This document shows, piece by piece, positions 14,571 to 22,569 of a stretch of 64,000 nucleotides of DNA (position 1 is the stretch's first letter; every line of letters begins with the position of its first letter). The position numbers and the translations under genes are program-made. The DNA comes from Crossiella sp. S99.2. Its GTDB lineage: Bacteria; Actinomycetota; Actinomycetes; Mycobacteriales; Pseudonocardiaceae. A model generated the notes under the pieces. The model did no database searches, was not told where the DNA came from, and saw only the letters and a list, made by a program, of their open reading frames with translations. The stretch is taken from NCBI RefSeq assembly GCF_023094165.1, contig NZ_JALMDK010000002.1, forward strand, positions 509,541-573,540, written 5' to 3'.

Positions 14571-15340
14571 GCGTGCGCACCGAAGGCGTGCGGGTGGCCC
14601 TGGGCGGCCGGATCGTGGTGGACGGCGTCGACCTCGAACTGCGTGCGGGCGAGGTGCTGGGACTGGTGGGGCCCAACGGTTCCGGCAAGACCTCACTGCT
14701 GCGCACGCTGTACCGGGCACTGGCCCCGGCCGGGGGCACGGTGCTGGTGGACGAGCGGCCGGTGACCGGGTTCGGCCGGCGGGAGCTGGCCAGGACACTG
14801 GCCGCGACCACCCAGGAACCTGAGCACGCGGCCGCGCTGACCGTCTCCGAGGTGATCACCCAGGGCCGCACCTGTCACCGCGGCTGGCTGGAGTCGCTGC
14901 GGGCGCAGGACCACGCCGCGGTCGGCGAGGCGATCACCCTGGCCGACCTGGAAGCCTTGCGGGACCGCGATGTCCGCACCCTCTCCGGCGGCGAGCGGCA
15001 GCGGGTCTCCATTGCTCGCGCGCTCGCCCAGCAGCCCCGGATCCTGGTGCTGGACGAGCCGACCAACCACCTCGACCTGCGGCACCAGCTCGCCGTGCTG
15101 GAACTGCTGCGCGCCCGCGCCACCGAGGGCCTGTCCGTGCTGCTCACCCTGCACGACCTGCGGCTGGCAGTGGAGCACTGCGATCGCCTGGTGGTGCTCG
15201 ACGAGGGCAAGGTGGTCACCGCCGGGCCGCCGGTCGAGGTGCTCACCGCCGACCTGCTCGCCGGGGTCTTCGGCGTGCGCGGTCAGCTCAGGGAGCTGGC
15301 CGATGGACGGTCCACAGTGGACATCGCGGGGACGGTATGA
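14567..15340 (+). CDS. btuD: Cobalamin ABC transporter ATPase
   Basis: A 257-residue ABC ATPase of the Fe3+-siderophore/B12 branch. Walker A GPNGSGKT is at residues 35-42, the signature is LSGGERQRVSIARAL, Walker B ILVLDEPTNHLD, and the switch histidine lies in LLTLHDLRL. The ATG overlaps the permease stop by 4 bases. Near the C-terminus it contains one in-frame TCCACAGTGGAC word (15311-15322, STVD). Its stop is only 5 bases from the convergent XRE gene stop, and no terminator is visible there. Confidence 0.9.
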   Translation: MSVRTEGVRVALGGRIVVDGVDLELRAGEVLGLVGPNGSGKTSLLRTLYRALAPAGGTVLVDERPVTGFGRRELARTLAATTQEPEHAAALTVSEVITQGRTCHRGWLESLRAQDHAAVGEAITLADLEALRDRDVRTLSGGERQRVSIARALAQQPRILVLDEPTNHLDLRHQLAVLELLRARATEGLSVLLTLHDLRLAVEHCDRLVVLDEGKVVTAGPPVEVLTADLLAGVFGVRGQLRELADGRSTVDIAGTV

Positions 15341-15345
15341 GCTGT

Positions 15346-16206
15346 CTAAGCAAGTTCCTTGGCGAACTGGCGGATCAGGCGCAGCGAGTCCACGGTGCTC
15401 AGCGCGCGTTCCAGGGCCTGGTCGAAGGCGGAGTCGAACTCGCGCAACCGCACCGGGTGGTCGATCAGCGAGGTCGCGGTCACCGTCTCCTGCCACAGCA
15501 ACGTGGGCAGCTGTGGACTGGGGAACTCCAGCAGGTGGAACCCGCCGCCGCCGAGGGCGTGGAATGCCTCCGCGGTGAACGGCACCAGCCGGATGTCCAC
15601 AGTGGACGGTCGCTGCTCCACCATCGCGACCAGGTGCCGAAGTTGCGCGGCCAGCACCGCGCGGCCGCCGACCTGCTGGTGCAGCACGGCCTCGGTGACC
15701 ACCGCGGTCAGCCGCAACGGGTCCGGGCCGTCCAGCCGGTGCTGGCGGATCAGCCGGGCCTCCAGGACCCGCTCGACGTCGGCCATCCGGATGTTCGGCC
15801 CGGCGCCGCGGATCACCGCGCGGGCGTAGTCCTCGGTCTGCAACAGGGCCGGGATCAGCCCGCCGTCGTAGGAGCGGATCGCGGCCGCGCCGTGCTCATA
15901 GCCGAAGAAGCGCAGCGTGTCGTCGTTGAACAGCCCGCCGTAGCCCTGCCACCAGGACCGTTGCTCGGCGGCCGAGCGCAGCTCGATGAGTCCGGCGTAG
16001 GACTCCTCGCTGAGCCGGTAGGCCTTGGCCAGCGCCTTCAGCCGCACGTCGGTGATCTTCAGCTTCCCGCCCTCGACCCCGGAGACGTAGGGCTGGGTGA
16101 GCCGGGCGGCCTTGGCCGCGGCGACCGCGGTGAGACCGGTCAGCTCCCGGTGCTCGCGCAGCCGGAGGCCGAGTTCCCAGTTGGCGACGGTGGGTGAGGT
16201 GGGCAC
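15346..16206 (-). CDS. XRE-family regulator with DUF5753 domain
   Basis: A 286-residue regulator of the abundant actinomycete type. An N-terminal XRE helix-turn-helix (about 10-65: LGLRLREHRELTGLTAVAAAKAARLTQPYVSGVEGGK) is followed by a DUF5753 ligand/effector domain with the characteristic IRSYDGGLIPALLQTEDYARAVI, LRHLVAMVEQRPSTVDIRLVPF and ALSTVDSLRLI phrases. GTG 16206 is chosen because GGAG lies about 8 bases upstream. It is divergent from the FhuF-like reductase rather than paired with the usual DUF397 gene. The perfect palindrome CTGATATCAG in the shared promoter region suggests it controls that gene and itself. The signal it senses is unknown. Confidence 0.88.
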   Translation of the reverse strand: MPTSPTVANWELGLRLREHRELTGLTAVAAAKAARLTQPYVSGVEGGKLKITDVRLKALAKAYRLSEESYAGLIELRSAAEQRSWWQGYGGLFNDDTLRFFGYEHGAAAIRSYDGGLIPALLQTEDYARAVIRGAGPNIRMADVERVLEARLIRQHRLDGPDPLRLTAVVTEAVLHQQVGGRAVLAAQLRHLVAMVEQRPSTVDIRLVPFTAEAFHALGGGGFHLLEFPSPQLPTLLWQETVTATSLIDHPVRLREFDSAFDQALERALSTVDSLRLIRQFAKELA

Positions 16207-16229
16207 TAACGCAACTCCAGATGACGGTG

Positions 16230-16239
16230 CTGATATCAG
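16230..16239. promoter_or_regulatory. Palindromic operator candidate for the XRE regulator
   Basis: CTGATATCAG, a perfect 10-bp palindrome, is AT-rich against its surroundings and lies in the 73-base gap between the divergent XRE and FhuF-like genes, 24 bases from the XRE start and 41 from the reductase start. Confidence 0.45.
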
Positions 16240-16279
16240 TGCAGAAGTCTCGCACACCGGGCCCGGCCACGAAGGAGTG

Positions 16280-16945
16280 ATGGCCGCGGCCTGCCCGGAG
16301 ATCCGGATCCGCTGCGACCCGGCCCCGCCGGACACCCTGTCCTGCGCCCGGGTCGCGGACGACCCGGAGGTGGCGTTGGGGCTGGTGGCGGCGGAGATGG
16401 CCGCGACCGCGCACCGGGTGGAGGCGGCGGCCGCGCGCACCGCCTTGTCGGTGTACGCGATCAAGATCGGTCAGGCCACGGTGCTGCCCTGGGCGCTCGG
16501 CCTGGGCTGGTGGCGCCCGGACCGGGTCCGGCTGGGCGGGGACGGCGGCCACGGCTGGCACACTCTGCACCTGCCCGGCGCACCGGAGCCGGTCGGCCTG
16601 ACCGAGTTGATCGACGGGATCTTCGAGCGGCATCTGTTCCGGGTGGCCGGGCATCTGGCGGCGGTACGCGGCTGCGCGCGGCCGACCATGCTCGGCCAGA
16701 TCGGTTTCGGCATCGGCACCGCCTTTGCCCGCGCGGCCCGCGGCGGCGCCGACCCGGCCCGCCTTTCCCTTGCCCACCAACAGTTGTGCGCCGCCCTGCC
16801 CTGGCTCGGCCCGACCGGCCGCCTGCTACCCGGCACCCACGGCCTGACCTTCCTGCGCAACCACTGCTGCCTGTTCTGGACCGCCCCGGACGAGGACGCC
16901 TGCCGCAGCTGCCCCCGCCGCACCGACGAGGACCGCCTCACCTGA
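16280..16945 (+). CDS. FhuF-like [2Fe-2S] ferric-siderophore reductase
   Basis: A 221-residue protein ending in the FhuF iron-sulphur signature: Cys196-Cys197, ten residues, Cys208, two residues, Cys211 (NHCCLFW ... ACRSCPRR), which holds a [2Fe-2S] cluster in siderophore-iron reductases. The N-terminal 190 residues are the poorly conserved substrate part, with His and Trp residues (GHGWHTLHLPG). It would release iron from chelates in the cytosol, fitting the neighbouring haem and iron genes. The start is uncertain: ATG 16280 has AAGGAG only 2 bases away, and GTG 16277 or a leaderless transcript are alternatives. A dispersed GTAC repeat follows its stop. Confidence 0.75.
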   Translation: MAAACPEIRIRCDPAPPDTLSCARVADDPEVALGLVAAEMAATAHRVEAAAARTALSVYAIKIGQATVLPWALGLGWWRPDRVRLGGDGGHGWHTLHLPGAPEPVGLTELIDGIFERHLFRVAGHLAAVRGCARPTMLGQIGFGIGTAFARAARGGADPARLSLAHQQLCAALPWLGPTGRLLPGTHGLTFLRNHCCLFWTAPDEDACRSCPRRTDEDRLT

Positions 16946-16947
16946 CC

Positions 16948-17008
16948 ACTTGGGCCAACTCGTACGGCGAGTTGGCCCAACCGGGCGTACCGGTTGGGCC
17001 AACTCGGC
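16948..17008. repeat. Dispersed palindromic GTAC repeat, copy B (probable bidirectional terminator)
   Basis: A 61-base element between convergent stops with the same architecture as 6797-6856: TTGGGCCAACTC, GTAC, GGCGAGTTGGCCCAACCGGGC split around a second GTAC, then TTGGGCCAACTC. The inner and outer words are mutually complementary and can form one long hairpin. Confidence 0.65.
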
Positions 17009-17011
17009 GGG

Positions 17012-17515
17012 TTAGCTGAAGGCGACCGGGATGAAGACGTCGAAGCTGCGGTCGCTGGCCTGCCAGTGGTCGCGGCGGGTGATGATGGCGCAGGTCTCGA
17101 CGGCGCAGTTCAGGCCGCCGGTGTTCTCCTTGAGGTAGATCTTGGCCGTGAACGAGCCGTTGGCCGCGATCGGGTAGGTGTTGCCGCCGAGCGGGGTGTT
17201 GGTCACCCAGGCCGACGGGCCGATGCCGGTGCCGCCCTGGCCGTCGCCGCCCTGGCAGGGGCCGGGCTTGACGCCGTAGCTGAGGTCCGCGGGGACCTTG
17301 CACAGCGCCACGTAGTAGCCCTTGTCGGTGTGGTAGCCGGTGCCGGTCACGGTGATCTCCTGGCCGTTGACCGCGATCGCGGTGGCCTCGGAGGCGGTGA
17401 TGGTGCGGCCGTTGCGGCTGGCCGAGTCGGGGGCCGCGAGGGCCTGGCCGGTCATGGCCAGCACACCGGCGATCGCGCCGACGGAGACGAGAGCGGCCTT
17501 CACCTTGTTGTTCAT
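17012..17515 (-). CDS. Secreted neocarzinostatin-fold protein of the haem locus
   Basis: A 167-residue exported protein with a Sec signal peptide ending ALA (about 1-28). The mature domain has the two-disulphide layout of the neocarzinostatin fold: Cys72/Cys87 and Cys137/Cys142, with ITVTGTGY, GYYVALC and the C-terminal strand DVFIPVAF. It shares conserved Tyr68 (YVAxC) and His150 (RRDH) with the two other copies in this locus. It is the last gene of the hmu operon, and its ATG overlaps the stop of the propeller gene. By analogy with corynebacterial HtaA, which binds haem through Tyr and His, it may be a soluble haem carrier. That role is inference; it has no anchor. Confidence 0.7.
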   Translation of the reverse strand: MNNKVKAALVSVGAIAGVLAMTGQALAAPDSASRNGRTITASEATAIAVNGQEITVTGTGYHTDKGYYVALCKVPADLSYGVKPGPCQGGDGQGGTGIGPSAWVTNTPLGGNTYPIAANGSFTAKIYLKENTGGLNCAVETCAIITRRDHWQASDRSFDVFIPVAFS

Positions 17516-18987
17516 GCTGTTTCCCTCTTCTTGGTTCGGTGGTGGAACAGCAGCAGGGCGGTGCCGGCCGTCAGGAGGGCCAGCCCGGTCAGTAGCGGGA
17601 AGATCGGTTCCGCGCCGGTGTTGGCCAGCCGCGGGGTGGGCGGCTGGGTGGTTGCCGGTGGCGGTGCGACGGCCGGGGTGGTCGTCGTCGTGGGGGGAGT
17701 CGTGGTGCCCGGCGTGGTGGTGCCGGTGGGCGGTGGTGTGGTGCTGGTCGTGGGCTGGCCGCCGGGGACGGTGAGCACGGCGGCGGCGGTGGCTGTGCTG
17801 CCGGTGGGGTTGGTGAACACGGCCCGGAACTGCCTGCCGGACAACCGGATCTCCGCGGTCACGGTCAGCGTGTCGCCGGTCTCGCGCAGGTCGGTCCAGC
17901 TGCGGCCGCCGTCGATGCTCTCCTGCCAGCGGGTGCTCACCGCGCCCCTGGCACTCGCGCTGAACCGGGCGGCACTGCCCGCGGCGACCTCGACGCCGGC
18001 GGGTTCGGTGAGTAGCACCGGCGCGGCGAAGCGGGCGAAGACCTGGATATTCGCGCCGTCGGCCACGTACACCGCGCCAGTGTTCGCGTTGACCCCGATG
18101 GACCCGGGTGCGGCCACTTCCAGGGTGCCGATCACCTTGCGCCGCACCGGGTCCAGCACCGCGACCTGACCGAGTTCGGCCTGCGCGGCGTAGAGGAACC
18201 CGGTGGCCGGGTCCACCGCGGCCCGGCCCGCGCCCGCGCCGGCGGCGAAGGGCTCGCCGAACACCTGGGCGGTGCGGGTGTCGATGGTGGTGACCGTGCC
18301 GTTGGCCTGGTTCACCGCGTACAGCCGGTGCAGCACCGGGTCCACGGCCAGCCCGCGCGGGTTCGCGCCGACCGGGATGGTGGCGATCACCTTGTGCGCC
18401 TTGGTGTCCAGCACCGACACCGTGTTGTCGTCCAGGTTGGCCACGTAGGCCCGGCCCTGGTGCACCACCACCTGGTCCGGTCCGGAGCCGACCGGCACCG
18501 TGGCGATCACCTTCTGCTGCACGGGATCGAGCACCGAGACCACGGCCGCGCCGCCCTCGGCCACGAACACCAGTCCGCTGTCCTCGTCCACGCCGACGCC
18601 GTTGGGACCCGCGCCGACCGGGATGGTCGCGGTGATCTGCCGGGTGACCGCGTCGATCACCGAGACCGAGGGCTTCTTGTCGACCACGCCGCGGTTGACC
18701 GCGAACACGGTTCTGGTCCTGGTGTTCGCGGTCAGCTGTGCGGTCAGGTTGCCGAGTTTCGGGGTGGTGCCGACGATCTGGTGGTTGCCGCCGAGTGCGC
18801 CCGCGGTGGCGTTGCGGGTGCTGGTGAACCAGGTCTCGCCGCCCAGCGCCGCGAAGGAGTTGATCCCGGGCACGGCCACCGTGGCGGCTTTCTCGTGCCG
18901 CACCGGATCGGCCGCCTGCGCGGGTAGCGCGGCGGCGAGCAGGATCGCGCCCGCGGCCAGTAGTGCCGCGGGGAGTCGGTGGAACAT
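17512..18987 (-). CDS. Sortase-anchored YVTN beta-propeller surface protein
   Basis: A 491-residue cell-wall protein. A signal peptide (1-25) is followed by a beta-propeller of YncE/YVTN repeats (about 28-320) with recurrent phrases such as TIPVGAGPNGVGVDEDSGLVFVA, TVPVGSGPDQVVV and TIPVGANPRGLAVDP. An Ig-like domain (about 322-410) and a Pro/Thr-rich wall spacer come next. The sorting signal LANTG (454-458) precedes a membrane helix and a basic tail, a class E sortase motif. It lies 14 bases after hmuV in the haem operon, so a role in surface haem or haemoprotein capture is likely, though no ligand is visible. No sortase gene is in the window. Confidence 0.8.
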   Translation of the reverse strand: MFHRLPAALLAAGAILLAAALPAQAADPVRHEKAATVAVPGINSFAALGGETWFTSTRNATAGALGGNHQIVGTTPKLGNLTAQLTANTRTRTVFAVNRGVVDKKPSVSVIDAVTRQITATIPVGAGPNGVGVDEDSGLVFVAEGGAAVVSVLDPVQQKVIATVPVGSGPDQVVVHQGRAYVANLDDNTVSVLDTKAHKVIATIPVGANPRGLAVDPVLHRLYAVNQANGTVTTIDTRTAQVFGEPFAAGAGAGRAAVDPATGFLYAAQAELGQVAVLDPVRRKVIGTLEVAAPGSIGVNANTGAVYVADGANIQVFARFAAPVLLTEPAGVEVAAGSAARFSASARGAVSTRWQESIDGGRSWTDLRETGDTLTVTAEIRLSGRQFRAVFTNPTGSTATAAAVLTVPGGQPTTSTTPPPTGTTTPGTTTPPTTTTTPAVAPPPATTQPPTPRLANTGAEPIFPLLTGLALLTAGTALLLFHHRTKKRETA

Positions 18988-19001
18988 GGCGGTCTCCCAG
19001 C

Positions 19002-19814
19002 TCAGTCAGGGTCGCGGCGGGGCAGCACCAGCGGCGCCCCGGTTCGTGGATGGGCCAGCACCTCGACTTCGTGCCGGTAGACCCGGCTCAGCAGTTCGCC
19101 GGTGAGCACCTCGGCCGGCTGGCCCGCGGCGGCCAGTTCGCCGCCGGAGAGCAGCGCGACCCGGTCCGCGTAGGCCGCGGCCAGGCCGAGGTCGTGCAGC
19201 ACCACGACCACCGCGTCCCCGGCCTCGGCCCGGCGTTTCGCGATGCGCAGCACGGCTTCCTGATGCCGCAGGTCGAGTGCGGCGGTCGGTTCGTCCAGCA
19301 ACAGCAGTCCGGCCCGTTGCGCCAGCACCCTGGCCAGCGCGACCCTGGCCCGTTCGCCGCCGGAGAGCGAGGGGAAACGGCGATGCGCGAACTCGGCGAC
19401 CTCGGTTTCCCGCATGGCCTCCGCGATCGCCTCCTCGTCCTGCTCGGCCGCCGGGGTGCCGACCCACGGCGCGCGCCCCATCTCCACCACCTCGGCCACG
19501 GTGAACGGGAAGGACAGCAGCACTTGTTGCGGCAGCACGGCCCGGCGCACCGCCAGCTCCCGCGGCCGGTACCCGGCAAGGGGTTTGCCGTGCACCAGCA
19601 CCTGCCCCGCGGTCGGGGTGACGTCTCCGGCGAGCGCGGCCAGCAGGGTGGACTTGCCCGCGCCGTTGGGGCCCAGCAGCGCGAGCACCTCGCCGGTGCG
19701 CGCGGCCAGGCCCACCCGGTGCAGGATCCGTTGCCCGCCAAGGTGCACGTCGATGGCGACCGCCTCGGCGACCACGGTGCCCGGCGGTGCGGGTGCGGGG
19801 AGTTCGAGTCTCAT
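19002..19814 (-). CDS. hmuV: Haem ABC transporter ATPase
   Basis: A 270-residue ABC ATPase of the HmuV type. Walker A GPNGAGKST is at residues 48-56, the signature LSGGERARVALARVL, Walker B LLLLDEPTAALD, and the H-loop VVVLHDLGLAAAYADRV. ATG 19814 overlaps the permease stop by 4 bases and is preferred over GTG 19820. It energises the HmuU permease. Assignment to haem rather than siderophore comes from the neighbouring HmuT with its Tyr/His pair and from the operon's surface proteins. Confidence 0.88.
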   Translation of the reverse strand: MRLELPAPAPPGTVVAEAVAIDVHLGGQRILHRVGLAARTGEVLALLGPNGAGKSTLLAALAGDVTPTAGQVLVHGKPLAGYRPRELAVRRAVLPQQVLLSFPFTVAEVVEMGRAPWVGTPAAEQDEEAIAEAMRETEVAEFAHRRFPSLSGGERARVALARVLAQRAGLLLLDEPTAALDLRHQEAVLRIAKRRAEAGDAVVVVLHDLGLAAAYADRVALLSGGELAAAGQPAEVLTGELLSRVYRHEVEVLAHPRTGAPLVLPRRDPD

Positions 19815-20842
19815 GCCCACCCGCCCTGACTGGCCCTGGTGCGGCGCAGCAGCCAGAAGAAGAACGGCCCGCCGACCAGCGCGGTCAGCGCCCCGATCGG
19901 CAGCTCCACCGGCGCCAGCACGGTGCGCGCTACCAGGTCCGCGGCCACCACGACCACCGCGCCGCCGAGCGCGCTGACCGGGATCAGGAACCGGTGCCCC
20001 GGCCCGATGATCATGCGAACCACGTGTGGCACCACAAGTCCGACGAACCCGATCATGCCCGCTACGGCCACCGCGGCGGCGGTCAGCAGGGCCACCACGA
20101 ACATCAGCGTGCCGCGCAGCCGTTCGATGTGCACGCCCAGGTGCCGGGCCGGGCGTTCGCCGAGCGCGAGCAGGTCGAGCTGGCGGGCGAACAGCGGGGC
20201 GAGCAGCAGTCCGACGATCGCGCAGGGCAGCACCGCGAGCACCTTGGGCCAGGTGGTCGAGGCCAGGCTGCCCATCATCCAGAACACCACCGAGCGCAGC
20301 TGGGCGTCATTGGAGTAGGTGAGCAGCAGGTTGATCACCGCGCCGGTGGCCGCGTTGACCGCGATCCCGGTCAGCACCAACGTGACCACCTCGGTCCGCC
20401 CGCCGGAGCGCGCGACCAGGTACACCACCGCTACCGTGACCAGCCCGCCGATGAAGGCGGCCGCGGGCAGCGTCCAGGAGCCGAGCGCGGTCACCCCGAG
20501 CACGGTCACCGCACTGGCCGCCATCGCCGCGCCACCGGACACACCGACCACCGCCGGCTCGGCCAGGGGGTTGCCGAACACGCCCTGCATCACCGCGCCC
20601 GCGCAGGCCAGCGAGGCCCCGACCAGCACGCCGAGCAGCACCCGGGGGAAGCGGATCTGCCAGAGCACCGCGTCCAGGTAGCCCGCGCCGGTGGGCGCCT
20701 CGGCCAGCCCGAGCCGGTGCGCGACCGAGGCGAGCACATCGGCCACCGGACTGGGGAAGGCGCCGATTCCCGCGCCCAGCAAGCACAACAGCACCAGCGC
20801 GATCCCCAGCCCCAGCACGAGTGCCAGGCGACGTGCGCGCAT
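19811..20842 (-). CDS. hmuU: Haem ABC transporter permease (FecCD family)
   Basis: A 343-residue FecCD permease with about ten helices. Landmarks are IRFPRVLLGVLVGASLACAGAVMQGVFGNPLAEPAVVGVSGGAAMA and VAGMIGFVGLVVPHVVRMIIGPGHR, the ATPase-docking loop with the histidine typical of haem-branch permeases. The start overlaps the hmuT stop by 1 base (TGATG) and the stop overlaps hmuV by 4 bases, fixing both ends. It belongs to the iron-box-controlled operon that starts at 22487. Confidence 0.88.
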   Translation of the reverse strand: MRARRLALVLGLGIALVLLCLLGAGIGAFPSPVADVLASVAHRLGLAEAPTGAGYLDAVLWQIRFPRVLLGVLVGASLACAGAVMQGVFGNPLAEPAVVGVSGGAAMAASAVTVLGVTALGSWTLPAAAFIGGLVTVAVVYLVARSGGRTEVVTLVLTGIAVNAATGAVINLLLTYSNDAQLRSVVFWMMGSLASTTWPKVLAVLPCAIVGLLLAPLFARQLDLLALGERPARHLGVHIERLRGTLMFVVALLTAAAVAVAGMIGFVGLVVPHVVRMIIGPGHRFLIPVSALGGAVVVVAADLVARTVLAPVELPIGALTALVGGPFFFWLLRRTRASQGGWA

Positions 20843-21813
20843 CAGCGCAGACCTTCGGCCAGCGCGGTGACCACCAGCGCGGTGCGCGGCCCGAAGTTGA
20901 GCAGCACGCCGTCCTCGATGGCCACCACCCGGCGGCCGGCCGCGGCCGGGGTCTGCGCGACCCCGGGCAGCTTGAGCAGCCCGTCCACGCCCTGCACCGA
21001 ATCCAGGCCCTTGCTCATCACCAGGATCGCGTCCGGTTGCGCCTTGACCAGCGCCTCGGCGGTCAGCGGGGTGAACGGGCCGAGTCCCAGTTCCACTCCG
21101 ACGTCACTGGCGCCGGCCGCGTCGATGATCGAGTCCGCGCCGGATCCCTTGCCGCCCAACAGGTAGACCGCGGCCTGCCCGCGCAGGTACAGGAACGCCA
21201 CCCGCGGTTTCCGTTGTCCCTGCGGCACTTTCGCCCGCGCGGCGTCGATCTCGCCTGTGGTCCGTTCGGCCAGTTCCCGGCCCGCGCCCGGCACGCCGAG
21301 CGCGGCGGCGACCGCTTCGATCCGGGTGTAGGTGTCCGGCATCCGCTTGGCCTCGGGCAGCACCACCACCGGCACCCCGGAGTCACGCAGCTGGCTGATC
21401 GCCTCGGGCGGGCCGATCCCGGGTTCGGTGAGGATCACGGTGGGGCGCAAGGACAACGTGCTCTCCGCGGACACGTCGTGCCCGGAGGTCACCACGGGCA
21501 GCGCCTTGGCGGGCTCGAAGGTGGCGGCCACGTCCCGGCCGACCACGTTCGCGCCGAGCCCGAGGGTGAACACCACCTCGGAGATCGATCCGGCCAGCGG
21601 GATGATCCGGGAGACGTCGGTGACGGTGACCTTGCGGCCGTCCACCGAGTCCACCGTCACCGGTAGCGCGGGGGTGGGCGTGGCCAACGGCTTGATCCGC
21701 TGCGCGTTGACCTCGGTCGCCCCCGAATTGGTCGGGGTGCTCGCCTGCGGCGCGGGCGCGGCGCAGCCGGCCAGCGCGAGCAGTAGCGCACCGGCCAGTA
21801 ATCGGCGGCTCAT
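20842..21813 (-). CDS. hmuT: Haem-binding lipoprotein
   Basis: A 323-residue substrate-binding lipoprotein (lipobox LAGC, Cys17). It has the HmuT fold with candidate axial haem ligands His112 (VTSGHDVSAESTLSLRP) and Tyr217 (AAVYLLGGKGSGADSIIDAAG), the same two positions used in corynebacterial HmuT (His and Tyr). The domain opens with VTVTDVSRIIPLAGSISEVVFTLGLG. Its ATG overlaps the stop of the upstream neocarzinostatin-fold gene by 4 bases, so receptor and surface protein are translationally coupled. Confidence 0.88.
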   Translation of the reverse strand: MSRRLLAGALLLALAGCAAPAPQASTPTNSGATEVNAQRIKPLATPTPALPVTVDSVDGRKVTVTDVSRIIPLAGSISEVVFTLGLGANVVGRDVAATFEPAKALPVVTSGHDVSAESTLSLRPTVILTEPGIGPPEAISQLRDSGVPVVVLPEAKRMPDTYTRIEAVAAALGVPGAGRELAERTTGEIDAARAKVPQGQRKPRVAFLYLRGQAAVYLLGGKGSGADSIIDAAGASDVGVELGLGPFTPLTAEALVKAQPDAILVMSKGLDSVQGVDGLLKLPGVAQTPAAAGRRVVAIEDGVLLNFGPRTALVVTALAEGLR

Positions 21814-22487
21814 GCGGCGGATCGCTTGCGCAGCAACCGGATCACCAGCACCACGGCGACCAGTGCGACCACCACGCCGAGGCCGACCAGCACGATCGGC
21901 ATGGTCGAGCTGCTCTGCGGGGTGACGACGGTCTCGGTGACGGGAGCGGGTTCCGGCCCGAACTTCACCGGCACCACCACGTCCTGGGTGCGGTCGGCGG
22001 TGCGGGTGTGGTCGGTCCGGCTGACCAGCGCGCACTTCACCCCGCTGTCCCGGCAGTCGATCTTCGGCTCGGCCGAGAGCACCGGGCTGATCTTCAACTG
22101 GGCGGTGAAGGTGCCATCCGGGCCGAACGGCTTGGCCAGGTCCTTGCCGTAGGAAGGCGGGTTGTTCGAGATCCACTGGGACGAGCCGCTGGCCCCGCTC
22201 ATGTCCGCGCCGCCACCGCACGGCCCCGGCTGCTTGCCCGGCCCGTTGTCCACGCAGAAGGCAACGTAGATGCCCTTGTCCACCCGGTAGCCCTGGCCGG
22301 TGACGGTGACGCTCGCGCCGCTCTCGTCCAGGCCCTTGGTCTTGGACACGGTCAGCTGCTGCCCGTAGTCGCCGGTGACCGTGGTGCCCGCCGGGCTCTC
22401 GGTGACCGCTCCCGCGCCGGGCACCCGGCTCACGGTCACCGCCGACGGCGGCACGTAGCCGCTCGGCGGCGTGGTCTGCTCGGTCAT
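21810..22487 (-). CDS. Membrane-anchored neocarzinostatin-fold protein, first gene of the haem operon
   Basis: A 225-residue protein with one neocarzinostatin-like domain (about 44-177; Cys78/Cys90 and Cys145/Cys152; conserved Tyr74 in GIYVAFC and His160 in RTDHT) and a C-terminal membrane helix (about 196-217) with a basic tail RLLRKRSAA. No N-terminal signal peptide is visible: the protein begins MTEQTTPPSG, and the only upstream sequence is the iron-box promoter. Export would need the C-terminal helix to act as a reverse signal anchor, or a missed start. GGGGG lies 4 bases before the ATG. Position directly under the iron box and coupled to hmuT suggests it passes haem to HmuT. Confidence 0.72.
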   Translation of the reverse strand: MTEQTTPPSGYVPPSAVTVSRVPGAGAVTESPAGTTVTGDYGQQLTVSKTKGLDESGASVTVTGQGYRVDKGIYVAFCVDNGPGKQPGPCGGGADMSGASGSSQWISNNPPSYGKDLAKPFGPDGTFTAQLKISPVLSAEPKIDCRDSGVKCALVSRTDHTRTADRTQDVVVPVKFGPEPAPVTETVVTPQSSSTMPIVLVGLGVVVALVAVVLVIRLLRKRSAA

Positions 22488-22521
22488 TACGCCCCCACTA
22501 GCCAGGTGAGACTTACCTATC

Positions 22522-22540
22522 TATTGTTAGCCTAACCTAA
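22522..22540. promoter_or_regulatory. IdeR/DtxR-type iron box of the haem locus
   Basis: TATTGTTAGCCTAACCTAA matches the 19-base IdeR consensus at 15 of 19 positions, with an unbroken TTAGCCTAACCTAA core. It sits in the 82-base gap between the divergent haem operon and the 378-residue surface protein gene, so one iron-bound repressor could shut both. A second half-site-like TTACCTA lies at 22513-22519. Confidence 0.75.
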
Positions 22541-22569
22541 GTAGGTCGTTTTGTTGATGGGGTGAACGG

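Noticed and set aside
16948..17008. Copy B of the GTAC repeat as an attachment site or transposon end
   Set aside because: No integrase or transposase is near any of the copies, and the element folds on itself like a terminator.
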